Positions 1-9,853 of a stretch of DNA of 64,000 bases are shown here, in pieces. Within the stretch, counting starts at the first letter, position 1, and each line of letters begins with the position of its first letter. The DNA lies in the NCBI RefSeq assembly GCF_900302475.1, contig NZ_OMOQ01000002.1:493501-557500 (forward strand), in the 5' to 3' direction. The notes under the pieces were generated by a model. The model made no database searches. It saw nothing but the letters and a program-made list of their open reading frames with translations, and was not told where the DNA came from. The DNA comes from Defluviimonas aquaemixtae (GTDB taxonomy: Bacteria > Pseudomonadota > Alphaproteobacteria > Rhodobacterales > Rhodobacteraceae). The position numbers and the translations under genes are program-made.

Positions 1-456
1 ATCGAAACCCACGCCGAGGATCGCGGTGACGCCCGCCTTCTCGCAGGCCTCGCGCTTCTTCCATTCGTAGTTCGCGTACCAGGGCGGGGTTTCGCAGATC
101 TTGTCCGGCTCCTCGTGGATCGCGGTGTCCATGTAGGCGGTGCCTGTCTCTATACAGGCGTCGAGGACCGACATGTTGACGTAGGGTGTGCCGACATTGA
201 TCACGATTTCGGCGCCCGTCTTGCGGATGAGGTCGGCAACGGCCTTCGTGTCCATCGCATCGACCGCGTGGGACTTGAACGTGCCGGGCACCTTCATCGA
301 CTTCTTTTCGTCGACCGAGGCGATGATGTCGTCGCATTTCGACGCGGTGCGGCTCGCAATGTGCAGGTCGCCCAGAATGTCATTGTTCTGGGCACACTTG
401 TGCGCCACGACCTGCGCGACACCGCCGGCGCCAATGATCAGCACGTTCTTTTTCAC
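1..456 (-). CDS. Carboxynorspermidine dehydrogenase (saccharopine dehydrogenase family), 3' end outside window
   Basis: The visible 152 N-terminal residues open with a Rossmann nucleotide-binding loop (VLIIGAGGVAQVV) and continue as the saccharopine-dehydrogenase fold. In bacteria this branch joins putrescine or diaminopropane to aspartate semialdehyde with NADPH, giving carboxyspermidine or carboxynorspermidine. The start is a GTG at 454-456, with AGGAGA eight bases upstream. It lies 52 bp downstream of the carboxynorspermidine decarboxylase gene on the same strand, which supports the polyamine assignment over lysine metabolism. The C-terminus runs off the window, so substrate-pocket residues cannot be judged. 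Confidence 0.85.
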   Translation of the reverse strand, partial: MKKNVLIIGAGGVAQVVAHKCAQNNDILGDLHIASRTASKCDDIIASVDEKKSMKVPGTFKSHAVDAMDTKAVADLIRKTGAEIVINVGTPYVNMSVLDACIETGTAYMDTAIHEEPDKICETPPWYANYEWKKREACEKAGVTAILGVGFD

Positions 457-508
457 TTCGGCTGTCTCCTATTTTGAGGGGCCAGTGGAAGGGGCGAGCG
501 TAACACGC

Positions 509-1606
509 TCACGACAGGCTCGAGGCGTAGTCCTCAAAGCCAAACTCGCGGACAAGTCGGATGGACCCGTCGAGTTCCCTTATGGCGATCGACGGCATGT
601 TTACGCCGTTGAACCAGTTCTTCTTGACCATCGTGTAGCCGGCTGCGTCCTGGACAGAGATCCGGTCGCCGATATTCAGGCGCTCGGGGAACCGGAACTC
701 GCCGAAGATGTCCCCGGCCAGGCAGGACTTGCCGCAGACCATGTATTCGTGCTCGCCCTCATCCGGCGCGATCTTGGCATTCTCGCGGTAGATCAACAGG
801 TCAAGCATATGCGCTTCGATGGACGAATCCACGATGGCGAGGTCCTTGCCATTGTTCAGAAGGTCGAGAACCGTGACCTCCAGCGTCGTCGAATTGGTGA
901 TCGCCGCCTCGCCGGGTTCGAGATAGACCTGTACGCCGAATTTCTCGCCGAAGGCTTTCAACCGCCGGGCCAGCCGGTCGACCGGATACCCCTCGCCCGT
1001 GAAGTGGATACCGCCGCCGAGGCTGACCCATTTCACTTTTTCCAAGAGATCGCCGAACTCGGCCTCGATCCGGCCAAGCTGGTGGTCGAAGAGGTCGAAA
1101 TCTGCGTTCTCGCAATTGTAGTGGATCATGAAGCCCGAAATTCGGTCGATGACTTCGAGGATCTTCACCGCATCCCATTCGCCGAGGCGGCTGAACGGCC
1201 GAGCCGGGTCGGCAAGGTCGAATCCGGAGGTCGAGAAGCGCGGATTCAGGCGCAGCCCGCGTTCGATATGCGCGGCGCGGTTACCGAAACGCTCCAGCTG
1301 GCCGATCGAGTTGAAGATGATCTTGTCGGCGTACCCCACCGCTTCCTCGATCTCGTGATCCGCCCAGGCGACAGAATAGGCGTGGGTCTCCTTGCCGAAC
1401 TTCTCTCGTCCGAGGCGGAGCTCGTAGAGCGACGACGAAGTCGTGCCGTCCATATGCTCGCGCATCAGGTCGAAGGCCGACCAGGTCGCGAAGCACTTGA
1501 GCGCCAGCAGGGCTTTCGCTCCGGAACCGTCGCGCAACCGGTCGATGATCTCCATGTTGCGAAGAAGCTTCGCCTTGTCGATCAGATAGAAGGGTGTCTG
1601 GATCAT
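509..1606 (-). CDS. nspC: Carboxynorspermidine decarboxylase
   Basis: This is a 365-residue PLP-dependent decarboxylase of the alanine-racemase/ODC fold (fold III). It removes CO2 from carboxy(nor)spermidine as the last step of the alternative spermidine pathway. The PLP lysine is K37 in LLALKCF, and the glycine-rich phosphate loop is VSLGGGIHF. The C-terminal half carries VCGKSCLAGD, supplying the active-site cysteine and aspartate typical of the family. The frame stays open for 20 more codons upstream, but the ATG at 1606 gives the usual N-terminus (MIQTPFYL) after a G-rich ribosome site. The dehydrogenase gene follows 52 bp downstream, so the two are probably cotranscribed. Confidence 0.92.
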   Translation of the reverse strand: MIQTPFYLIDKAKLLRNMEIIDRLRDGSGAKALLALKCFATWSAFDLMREHMDGTTSSSLYELRLGREKFGKETHAYSVAWADHEIEEAVGYADKIIFNSIGQLERFGNRAAHIERGLRLNPRFSTSGFDLADPARPFSRLGEWDAVKILEVIDRISGFMIHYNCENADFDLFDHQLGRIEAEFGDLLEKVKWVSLGGGIHFTGEGYPVDRLARRLKAFGEKFGVQVYLEPGEAAITNSTTLEVTVLDLLNNGKDLAIVDSSIEAHMLDLLIYRENAKIAPDEGEHEYMVCGKSCLAGDIFGEFRFPERLNIGDRISVQDAAGYTMVKKNWFNGVNMPSIAIRELDGSIRLVREFGFEDYASSLS

Positions 1607-1671
1607 CGCGCCCCCCAACCGGCCAAAGGGAAGGGCCGGTATAAGAGCCGTGGCCCCCCGGCGCAAGCGGT

Positions 1672-2376
1672 TCAGATCATGCGGATCGCGTCCTTGTCGA
1701 CGGCGAGCATATAGCCGCGCCGCGCGATGTTCTTGACGAGAAGCTCGCTCACCATCTGGTTGCCCAGCGCGTCCCTCAGCCGCTTGATCCGCATCGCGCC
1801 GGCGCTCTCGTCGCAGTCGGCGGAACTCTTGCCAGAAATGACGGCCTCGATTTCTGCACCTGACAAGACATCATCGTCCATCCGCGCCTCGGCCAGAACC
1901 GACAGCGTCTCGACCGCCGCCGGTGTCAGCTTGAACTCCATGTTGTTCAGCACGACAGCGTTCTCGGCCCGGCTGATCAAGAGCGACGACACCTGGATAC
2001 CCTGCCGCTCGATCTCGCCCATGCGGCGGTTCAGTGCGACGATCATCAGAAGGAAGACGAGCGCCGCGATCAGAAGGCCCGTCGCGAAGATGAGAAGGAT
2101 GAAGATCACCATCCGGTAGCTCGTCAGCACGGCCGAAAAGGCGGTGCCGGACTGGGCAAGGATCTCAAGAAGCTTGATTTGCTCGCCTGTCGTCAACGCG
2201 TCGTTCTCGACGAAGATGCGCTCCACACGCGCATTGAAGGCATTGGCATCCGGAAGCGAGAGGAACAGCAGCACTGCCGCGAGCGCGAGGATCGCGACAA
2301 TCGCGGCAATGCCCCAGATTACGATCCGGTTGCCCGAGCGCAGCGCGTCCGATGCCGCGAAATTCGTGTCTGCCAA
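1672..2376 (-). CDS. Membrane protein with C-terminal OmpR-like winged helix
   Basis: The protein has 234 residues. Two strong membrane segments (about 20-42 and 89-113) enclose a periplasmic loop of about 45 residues. A cytoplasmic C-terminal domain (about 140-228) has the pattern of an OmpR/PhoB effector domain: an FKLTPAAVETL hairpin-helix, then MRIKRLRDALG as recognition helix, and a wing ending RRGYML. That suggests a membrane-tethered transcription regulator, but function is inference. Translation appears to start at a TTG with GGGGGA upstream. The gene lies 65 bp upstream of nspC on the same strand and may be cotranscribed with it. It is not a known ToxR orthologue: in ToxR the DNA-binding domain is N-terminal. 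Confidence 0.7.
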   Translation of the reverse strand: MADTNFAASDALRSGNRIVIWGIAAIVAILALAAVLLFLSLPDANAFNARVERIFVENDALTTGEQIKLLEILAQSGTAFSAVLTSYRMVIFILLIFATGLLIAALVFLLMIVALNRRMGEIERQGIQVSSLLISRAENAVVLNNMEFKLTPAAVETLSVLAEARMDDDVLSGAEIEAVISGKSSADCDESAGAMRIKRLRDALGNQMVSELLVKNIARRGYMLAVDKDAIRMI

Positions 2377-2396
2377 GTCCGTCCCCCGGCGTCAGA

Positions 2397-2642
2397 TCAT
2401 TTCGACGCAAGGATGGACACAATGGCGAGCAGGGTCCAGCCCTGCTGTGCGAGCTTCGGCGCCAGCGCCGCCGCCGCCGCTTGTTTGGACGCGCAGGCCG
2501 AGTCGGGGAGTGAGGCCACGCCGAAGTCGAGCTTGAGCGGGTTGTCCCGCTTCGCCTTGTACTCGACACGGCACGCCGCCGAAGCAGGTTCTGCGGCCAG
2601 TAGCGCGATCAGCGCGAGAAGGGGAATGGTCTTGCCTGTCAT
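2397..2642 (-). CDS. Small exported protein, unknown function
   Basis: This 81-residue protein has a clear signal peptide (MTGKTIPLLALIALLAAEPASA, cleavage after ASA). The mature part has about 58 residues with two cysteines, one near each end of the first half, that could form a disulfide, and an alanine-rich amphipathic centre. It starts at an ATG at 2642 and lies 20 bp upstream of the membrane regulator gene on the same strand. I do not recognise the family. The signal peptide and tight spacing support a real gene. Confidence 0.55.
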   Translation of the reverse strand: MTGKTIPLLALIALLAAEPASAACRVEYKAKRDNPLKLDFGVASLPDSACASKQAAAAALAPKLAQQGWTLLAIVSILASK

Positions 2643-2817
2643 GGTGCCGACAACCTGACCCGGCGCGCCCGGCTAATCAATAACAAAGGCGTCGCGGGCC
2701 ACCGTTATCGGATAGCGGGGCGGCGTTATTGCCCTCTTCGGGCGGACGGGCCGAGGCTGGCTCCATCGAACTACGGGGCCCCAGGCGCCCCGCATCATCT
2801 GGGAAAGGAGAGAGACC

Positions 2818-3309
2818 ATGTTCCGCCGACTGATCGTTGCGATCACCGCCGCGGCGCTCGCCCTTGGCCCGATGGCCGCGGCTCCCGCCGCCGCCATGAG
2901 CGACAAGGACCGCAAGGCGCTCGCGCTCCTGCTGGGCGCGGCCACGCTGGGGATCGTGATCCACCACAACAACAAGAAGAGCAAGAAAGAGAAAGCCCAG
3001 GCCGCGTCACGCAACAATTTCAACGTGCACCGGCACGACGACGATGACGACCGCTGGCGCCGCCACGGCAATTACGGTTATCGCGACAAGCGCCGCCACG
3101 CCGTCATTCCCGCACAGTGCGTCTTCCCGATCCGCGGCCAAGGCGGCCGGCGCGATGTCGTGTCCGAGCGCTGCATCATTGAGCTCGGTGCCGCGCATCG
3201 GCTTCCCAACGACTGCGCGTTCCGGATTCGCGATCAATGGGGCAGCCGCACCGTCTACGGCACAAGTTGCCTGCGCGACCGTGGCTGGCAGATCGCCAAC
3301 GTGCGCTGA
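2818..3309 (+). CDS. Exported basic protein, unknown function
   Basis: The protein has 163 residues with an N-terminal signal peptide ending APAAA at about residue 26. A lysine-rich stretch follows (HHNNKKSKKEKAQ), then an Asp/His cluster (HRHDDDDDRW). The C-terminal domain has four cysteines spaced as two similar units, QCVFPIRG...RCIIELG and DCAFRIRD...SCLRDRG, suggesting two repeats each closed by a disulfide. The ribosome site GAAAGGAGAG precedes the ATG and a strong hairpin terminator follows. This appears to be a single-gene unit transcribed divergently from the 81-residue exported protein. Function is unknown. Confidence 0.7.
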   Translation: MFRRLIVAITAAALALGPMAAAPAAAMSDKDRKALALLLGAATLGIVIHHNNKKSKKEKAQAASRNNFNVHRHDDDDDRWRRHGNYGYRDKRRHAVIPAQCVFPIRGQGGRRDVVSERCIIELGAAHRLPNDCAFRIRDQWGSRTVYGTSCLRDRGWQIANVR

Positions 3310-3362
3310 ACGGGATTCTTTCGAGCAGCGGACGCGGGACTCCTTGACCAAGCGTCCGACCT

Positions 3363-3399
3363 GGGGCGGAGCCATCGGCGCCGCCCCCTTTTCTTGTTT
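3363..3399 (+). terminator. Rho-independent terminator
   Basis: Stem GGGGCGG (3363-3369) pairs with CCGCCCC (3381-3387), extended inward by GCC/GGC, and is followed by a T-rich tail (CTTTTCTTGTTT). It lies 54 bp after the 163-residue exported protein and before rnhB. Confidence 0.7.
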
Positions 3400-3437
3400 C
3401 GGCTTGCGGCCGTGTCGGTTTCGCGCGATCACGCGAT

Positions 3438-4073
3438 ATGGCGAACGAACCCGATTTCACGTTCGAGGAGGCCGCCTTCGCGCGCGGAGCGTTCCGCGTC
3501 GCGGGCGTTGACGAGGTGGGCCGGGGTCCGCTCTGCGGTCCTGTCGTCGCGGCTGCAGTACGCCTCGACCCCGCGCGAATTCCCGAGGGGCTGGACGATT
3601 CCAAGAAACTGACGCGGGCGCGCCGCGAGGCCCTGAACGAGGCCCTCGCCCAGACCGCCGACGTGTCGGTCGGTCTCGCGAGCGTCGAGGAGATCGACGC
3701 GCTCAACATCCTTCAGGCGAGCCATAGTGCGATATGCCGCGCGGTTCGAGGGTTGTCGGTAGCGCCCGACCACGTGCTTGTCGACGGGAACCGCGTACCC
3801 GGCGATCTGGCCGGTTCGGCCGAAGCGGTCGTGAAGGGCGATGCGCGGTCCCTGTCCATCGCCGCCGCGTCGATCGTCGCCAAGGTGTGGCGCGATCGCC
3901 TCATGGTGGATTTGGCGCAACAGCATCCGGGCTACGGCTGGGAAAGAAACGCTGGCTACCCGACGAAGGACCACCTCGAGGCGCTCCAAAATCTCGGTGT
4001 GACCCCACATCATAGACGTTCGTTCAAGCCAGTGCACCACATCTTGTATCAAGCCAAATCCATAAGCTCTTGA
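3438..4073 (+). CDS. rnhB: Ribonuclease HII
   Basis: The 211-residue enzyme cleaves the RNA strand of RNA-DNA hybrids and single ribonucleotides in DNA. The signature [15 protein letters not shown] places the first metal-binding acidic pair at D25/E26. Two further acidic positions lie in VLVDGN and the [12 protein letters not shown] segment, as in the family, and a C-terminal [10 protein letters not shown] motif is present. Length matches bacterial RNase HII. The ATG at 3438 leaves a short 19-residue lead before the core. ccrM lies 84 bp downstream on the same strand. Confidence 0.96.
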   Translation: MANEPDFTFEEAAFARGAFRVAGVDEVGRGPLCGPVVAAAVRLDPARIPEGLDDSKKLTRARREALNEALAQTADVSVGLASVEEIDALNILQASHSAICRAVRGLSVAPDHVLVDGNRVPGDLAGSAEAVVKGDARSLSIAAASIVAKVWRDRLMVDLAQQHPGYGWERNAGYPTKDHLEALQNLGVTPHHRRSFKPVHHILYQAKSISS

Positions 4074-5273
<1,200 letters not shown>

Positions 5274-5323
5274 ATTTCACAAGTTACCGCCGGTGCCTGT
5301 GGCCTGACCACGGCACGACCTTG

Positions 5324-5358
5324 CCCCGCCGGATTGCATCCCCGGCGGGGTTTTTTTT
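5324..5358 (+). terminator. Rho-independent terminator of ccrM
   Basis: A perfect 9-bp stem CCCCGCCGG (5324-5332) / CCGGCGGGG (5342-5350) is followed directly by eight T residues. It lies 50 bp after the ccrM stop. Confidence 0.92.
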
Positions 5359-5474
5359 GCCTTTCAACCACTGCAGTGCCGGACGCTCGATCAAACGATC
5401 GGGATGCCGGGTCATGGGTCCGGGTCCCGTCGAAGAGTACTATCCGTACCGTCGTTTTATCCTGGGAGGAGGGA

Positions 5475-6257
5475 ATGGACAGCGTGACCGATACTGGCCC
5501 CGCCGAAGTCTACGAACGCGCCTTCGTGCCGGCGCTTTTCGCGCAGTGGGGACCGATACTGGCCGAGGCTGCCGGGGTTGTGCCGGGTGCCCGAGTGCTC
5601 GACGTGGGCTGCGGAACCGGTGCCGCGACCACGGCGGCGGCGCGTAGCGCCCAGCCGGGCGGCCGGGTGATTGGGCTTGACCCGAACGCGGACATGCTCG
5701 CGGTCGCGCGGCGCAAGCCCGGTATCGAGTGGGTCGAGGGCCGCGCGGAGACCCTTCCGTTTCCCGACGCGAGCTTCGACTCTGTGATGAGCCAGTTCGC
5801 CATAATGTTCTTCGACGACCGCGTTGCGGCGCTGAGAGAGATGGCACGGGTGCTCGCTCCCGGCGGCCGGATGGCCGTCGCGGTCTGCGGCGCGCTCGAG
5901 GCGTCTCCCGGTTACCGCGTCCTTGCGGCGCTCCTCGATCGTCTCTTCGGGCGAGATGTCGGGGACGCTTTCCGGGAGCCCTTCGTTCTCGGAAGCCGCG
6001 AGGCGCTGCAAGCGTTGGCGGCTGGAGCAGAGTTGCCGCGGGCGACCGTCACTGAGCGGGTCGGCAGCGTGCGCTTCGACTCGATCGCTGATCTCGTGGC
6101 GACCGAACGGGCCTGTGTCTGGACGCTCGGCGGGCTGCTCGACGACGATCAGTTCGCCCGTTTGCGCGACGCCGCGGAGAACGAGCTCCGGCCGTTTGCG
6201 CAGGACGACCGCATCGCCTTCGACATGCCGGCCCTCATCCTGACCGCACATCTCTGA
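5475..6257 (+). CDS. Class I SAM-dependent methyltransferase (UbiE/Methyltransf_11-like)
   Basis: The 260-residue protein has motif I VLDVGCGTGAATT, a GLDPNADML acidic loop and a post-motif LAPGGRMAVAVCG, typical of UbiE-like small-molecule methyltransferases. The substrate cannot be told from sequence. The frame is open back to 5334, but that start lies inside the ccrM terminator. The ATG at 5475 has an excellent GGGAGGAGGG site and gives the normal N-terminus. It appears to be a free-standing gene, convergent with the alkane hydroxylase gene. Confidence 0.85.
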   Translation: MDSVTDTGPAEVYERAFVPALFAQWGPILAEAAGVVPGARVLDVGCGTGAATTAAARSAQPGGRVIGLDPNADMLAVARRKPGIEWVEGRAETLPFPDASFDSVMSQFAIMFFDDRVAALREMARVLAPGGRMAVAVCGALEASPGYRVLAALLDRLFGRDVGDAFREPFVLGSREALQALAAGAELPRATVTERVGSVRFDSIADLVATERACVWTLGGLLDDDQFARLRDAAENELRPFAQDDRIAFDMPALILTAHL

Positions 6258-6308
6258 CCGTGAGGCGCGCGCCTCCGGCGGGCAGACCTGGACAATGAAG
6301 AGGCGGGC

Positions 6309-7460
6309 TCAGCTTGCGCCCTTTGGCATCGGCAGGCGGGCATTGTTGTAGTCCGACCAATCGGTGATGTCGGGATAGTACGTCTTCCGCCAGGCGCGGA
6401 CCCGTGGGTTCATGCGCCGCCGCCACAAGGGCGGGATCATGGCGAGCGCCGTCATCGCCGGATAGCCGAAGGGAAGCTGCGGGGCCTCGTTTGTGCTGTA
6501 GGTCTGGAGAAGCGGGAAGCGGCGGTCGGGCTTCCAGTGGTGGTCCGAATGGCGCTGGAGATTGATCAGGAGCCAGTTCGAGACCTTGTGCTCGGCGTTC
6601 CAGGAATGTCGCGGCAGGACGTGTTCGTACTTGCCGTCCCCGAGGTGGCGGCGGGTGAGACCATAATGCTCGATATAGTTGACGAGTTCGAGCTGCCAGA
6701 TCGCGACGAAGGCCTGCCACAGGAAGAGACTGAGCCCCGCCCAGCCGCCGAATATGAAGGCCAGCGCTAGGGCGACGAGCTGCAGGGCAGCGTAGCGCCA
6801 GAACGGATTCGACCGGTGGAAGGGCCCGCGACCGGCGCGGGCGAGAAGCTGGGTCTCCGCGCGCCACGCAGAGCCAGGTCCAACCTTCAGGACTCGGAAG
6901 AAGGCGCGGTGAAAGCCTTCGTTGTAACGCGCAGTGACGGCGTCGCGCGGCGTGCCGACATAGCGATGGTGGACGAGCAGGTGTTCGGTCCGGAAATGGC
7001 TATATAGGACGATGGCCAGCAGCAGATCGCCTAGCCAGCGTTCGAGGCGATTCCTCTGATGCATCAGCTCGTGCGCATAGGTGATGCCGATCGAGCCAGA
7101 GATGACGCCCATGCCGAAGAAGAGAACGACCTTCTCCCACCCCACGAGATGACCGATGCGCGTTACGTACCAGATAAGGCCATAAAGCGTGGCCGCCTGG
7201 ACCGGAAACCAGATGAGCGTGATGAGCCGATGCCAGAACAACTCGTTCTCGGGCGTCTCGGTGTCCGCATTGCCCTTTTCCAACCCCGCGATCGCGTCGA
7301 GGATCGAGGTCACGATCCAGCCGTAGACCGGCAGGAGCCAGACGGTCCAACCGCCAAATGCTGCGCCGATCATGGCCAATGGAACAAGGACAAGCGACAG
7401 CCAGAACGGCAGGGCCGGGGTCAGGCGCTGGGCCGGAGCAGTGGTCGGTTTATCAGTCAT
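6309..7460 (-). CDS. alkB: AlkB-type membrane alkane 1-monooxygenase
   Basis: This 383-residue integral-membrane di-iron enzyme hydroxylates terminal carbons of alkanes or related hydrophobic substrates using O2 and rubredoxin electrons. All histidine boxes are visible: HELMHQ, HLLVHH, the family signature NYIEHYG, and LQRHSDHH. Several transmembrane segments precede the boxes. The ATG at 7460 is chosen; a TTG at 7502 overlaps the mutY stop by four bases and would add 14 residues. No rubredoxin gene lies nearby, so electrons must come from elsewhere. The substrate is not certain from sequence. Confidence 0.88.
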   Translation of the reverse strand: MTDKPTTAPAQRLTPALPFWLSLVLVPLAMIGAAFGGWTVWLLPVYGWIVTSILDAIAGLEKGNADTETPENELFWHRLITLIWFPVQAATLYGLIWYVTRIGHLVGWEKVVLFFGMGVISGSIGITYAHELMHQRNRLERWLGDLLLAIVLYSHFRTEHLLVHHRYVGTPRDAVTARYNEGFHRAFFRVLKVGPGSAWRAETQLLARAGRGPFHRSNPFWRYAALQLVALALAFIFGGWAGLSLFLWQAFVAIWQLELVNYIEHYGLTRRHLGDGKYEHVLPRHSWNAEHKVSNWLLINLQRHSDHHWKPDRRFPLLQTYSTNEAPQLPFGYPAMTALAMIPPLWRRRMNPRVRAWRKTYYPDITDWSDYNNARLPMPKGAS

Positions 7461-7498
7461 GTTTCTGGGCGGGAGTGTAGGGATGGGCGCGGTCGGGC

Positions 7499-8557
7499 TC
7501 AATCCGCCTCGAGCGCGGAGCGCGCAACGTCATGGACCTTGCGCATGAGCGTCGGCAGGTCGGCGGGGCGGAAGCTTGCACGGGGATGGAAGTTGCCGCG
7601 TTCAGGCGCCGCGTCGGCGGGCAGGCGGGCGGTCATCACGGTCAGGACGAGGTGGAAGTGGGTGAAGGTGTGGCGAACCTCAGCGGGGGCCTCGGTCCAG
7701 CAAGCGTCGAGAGGCGGGGCAGGTGCAGGCTCCTCCGACCAGTCGCTGCCGGGCCAGCCGAGCATGCCGCCCAGAAGTCCCCGTTCGGGGCGGCGTTCGA
7801 GAAGCAGCGCCCCGTCCTCGCGCCGGGCGACGTAAGCGACGCCCCTGCGGGTGGGCTTTGCTTTCTTCGGCACCTTGCGTGGCAGATTGGCGGCGATACC
7901 CGCTGCGTGCGCGCGGCAAACCGGGCGGAGCGGGCAAAGTGCGCAGGCGGGGGTCTTCGGCGTGCAAATCGTCGCACCGAGATCCATCATCGCCTGGGCA
8001 TGGTCGCCGGGGCGGTCCCGGGGCGTCAGCCGGGCGGCGAGGGCAGAAAGGTCCGGCTTGGCCCCGGGAAGCGCCGCTTCCACGGCGAACAGCCGGGCTA
8101 TGACGCGTTCCACATTGCCATCGACCACGGTCGCAGGCTCATCGAACGCGATGGCGGCGATGGCGGCGGAAGTGTAAGGGCCGATGCCGGGGAGAGCCAG
8201 AAGCTCATCGCGGCTCTCCGGGAACCGTCCGCCATGCTCGGCGACGACTGCGCGGGCGCATTTCAAAAGGTTCCGCGCGCGGGCGTAGTAGCCGAGCCCG
8301 GCCCATTCGGCCATCACCTCGCCATCGTCGGCGGCGGCAAGTGCTACGACATCCGGCCAGCGCGCGGTGAATCGGCGGAAATAGTCGCGGACGGCGGCCA
8401 CAGTCGTCTGCTGCAACATGATCTCCGACAGCCAGACCCGGTAGGGGTCTGGACGCAGCCCGGCCTTCCGATCCTCGGGCCCCACCCGCCACGGCAGCAC
8501 GCGGGCGTGCCGGTCGTACCAGACGAGAAGCGCGGCGCTGATTTCTTCGTCACGCAA
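7499..8557 (-). CDS. mutY: A/G-specific adenine glycosylase MutY
   Basis: This 352-residue base-excision enzyme removes adenine mispaired with 8-oxoguanine. Visible features are SEIMLQQT (catalytic Glu at 45), the helix-hairpin-helix LPGIGPYTSAA followed by VVDGNVERV (catalytic Asp), and a [4Fe-4S] cysteine set in CTPKTPACALCPLRPVC. A Nudix-like C-terminal domain recognises 8-oxoG. An in-frame stop just upstream makes the TTG at 8557 the first available start. The stop is adjacent to or overlaps the possible TTG start of alkB. It is divergent from the DUF721 gene. Confidence 0.95.
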   Translation of the reverse strand: MRDEEISAALLVWYDRHARVLPWRVGPEDRKAGLRPDPYRVWLSEIMLQQTTVAAVRDYFRRFTARWPDVVALAAADDGEVMAEWAGLGYYARARNLLKCARAVVAEHGGRFPESRDELLALPGIGPYTSAAIAAIAFDEPATVVDGNVERVIARLFAVEAALPGAKPDLSALAARLTPRDRPGDHAQAMMDLGATICTPKTPACALCPLRPVCRAHAAGIAANLPRKVPKKAKPTRRGVAYVARREDGALLLERRPERGLLGGMLGWPGSDWSEEPAPAPPLDACWTEAPAEVRHTFTHFHLVLTVMTARLPADAAPERGNFHPRASFRPADLPTLMRKVHDVARSALEAD

Positions 8558-8641
8558 TCTTTATGGCTCCGTCATCCGCAATGTGGTGGGCAAGGCCCTG
8601 TCGCCCGCCTAAGATAGCCGCCGATGCAGGAAAGGACAGGC

Positions 8642-9169
8642 ATGACCGACTCTGCCAAAGGTGCGAAGCGTCGGGCGCGCGGGTTCGAGGCCGCCTCGGG
8701 CCTTCTGAAGGACCGCATCCGCCGGGCGGGCGAGTCGCGCGGCTTCGTCGTGTCGCGGCTTCTCACGCATTGGCCCGAGGTCGTGGGCGAAGAGATCGCC
8801 GCGATGGCCCGGCCCGTGAAGGTGGGTTACGGGCGCGAGGGCTTCGGCGCGACGCTGATGCTCCTGACCACCGGCGCGGCGGCACCGGTGCTGCAGATGC
8901 AGTTGCCGAAGATCCGCGAGAAGGTGAATGCCTGCTACGGCTACAATGCCATTTCCCGCGTGACGATCACGCAGACCGCACCGGCGGGCTTCGCCGAGGG
9001 ACAGGTCCAGTTCGCGCCGGCCCCGCCAAACGCCCCGCCCGAGACTGATCCGGCGGTGCGACAGCGGGCGGCCGCGCTGTCGGGCGACGTGCATGACCTG
9101 CGGCTCCGGGCCGCGCTTGAAGCTTTGGGCGAAAAGGTGTTGTCTCGCCCCGGACAGAAGAAAGGCTGA
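8642..9169 (+). CDS. DUF721 / DciA-like protein
   Basis: This 175-residue DUF721-family protein relates to DciA, the ancestral loader of the replicative helicase in bacteria without DnaC. The N-terminal region LTHWPEVVGEEIAAMARPVKV is the conserved core, with the following beta strand and basic residues; the C-terminal third is low-complexity and Pro/Ala-rich. The ATG at 8642 has AGGACAGG upstream and is preferred to a TTG-type start six codons earlier. It lies 5 bp upstream of the DsbA-like gene. Confidence 0.8.
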   Translation: MTDSAKGAKRRARGFEAASGLLKDRIRRAGESRGFVVSRLLTHWPEVVGEEIAAMARPVKVGYGREGFGATLMLLTTGAAAPVLQMQLPKIREKVNACYGYNAISRVTITQTAPAGFAEGQVQFAPAPPNAPPETDPAVRQRAAALSGDVHDLRLRAALEALGEKVLSRPGQKKG

Positions 9170-9174
9170 CATCG

Positions 9175-9849
9175 ATGTCGAAGACGTATCTTGTCGCAGG
9201 CGCAGTGGCGCTTGCCGTCGCCGCAGGCGGATTCTGGATGACCCGGACCGAAACCGCGAACTTGCCGCCCGCCTTCTCCGCGGCGGCCGTTGCGCAAGAA
9301 GCGGCAGCGGGCTCGGAGGCGCAGATGGTGCCGGACATGGTGCTGGGACAAGCGGATGCTCCGGTGACGGTCGTGGAGTACGCTTCGTTCACCTGCCCGC
9401 ATTGCGCGAATTTCCACGACACCGTCTTCGACCAGCTCAAGGCGAATTATATCGACACCGGAAAGGTCCGCTTCGTCTATCGCGAGGTCTATTTCGACAA
9501 GTTCGGGCTTTGGGCCGGGATGATCGCGCGCTGCGGCGGGCCGGAGAAGTATTTCGGGATCACCGACTTGATCTACGACACCCAGCAGGAGTGGATCGCG
9601 CCGGGCGATGCGGCCGGGATCGCCGAAAATCTGCGTAAGATCGGGCTCAAGGCGGGGCTGGGCAAGGACGAACTTGACGCCTGTCTCGCGGACAACGATA
9701 TGGCCAAGGCGATGGTCGCGACCTATCAGGCCAACGCGCAGAAGGACGAGATCAACTCGACTCCGTCCTTCGTGGTCGACGGGCAGAAGTACTCCAACAT
9801 GTCCTACGAGGATTTCGCCAAACTCCTCGACGAGAAGCTGGCGAACTGA
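9175..9849 (+). CDS. DsbA-family thiol:disulfide protein
   Basis: The 224-residue exported protein has a signal peptide or signal anchor at residues 1-20, then a thioredoxin fold with an inserted helical domain. The redox motif CPHC is at 74-77 and the cis-proline loop is STPSFVV, the pattern of DsbA/DSBA-like oxidoreductases that form disulfides in the periplasm. An additional pair of cysteines (ARCGG and DACLADN) lies in the helical insert. It is 5 bp from the DUF721 gene and just ahead of the CoA transferase, so the three are probably cotranscribed. Confidence 0.88.
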   Translation: MSKTYLVAGAVALAVAAGGFWMTRTETANLPPAFSAAAVAQEAAAGSEAQMVPDMVLGQADAPVTVVEYASFTCPHCANFHDTVFDQLKANYIDTGKVRFVYREVYFDKFGLWAGMIARCGGPEKYFGITDLIYDTQQEWIAPGDAAGIAENLRKIGLKAGLGKDELDACLADNDMAKAMVATYQANAQKDEINSTPSFVVDGQKYSNMSYEDFAKLLDEKLAN

Positions 9850-9853
9850 GCGC

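Noticed and set aside
188..1714. Long plus-strand open frame over the polyamine genes
   Set aside because: It runs antisense to nspC and the membrane regulator, with no domains or start signal.
5334..5474. Upstream start for the SAM methyltransferase
   Set aside because: That start lies within the ccrM terminator. The ATG at 5475 has a strong ribosome site.
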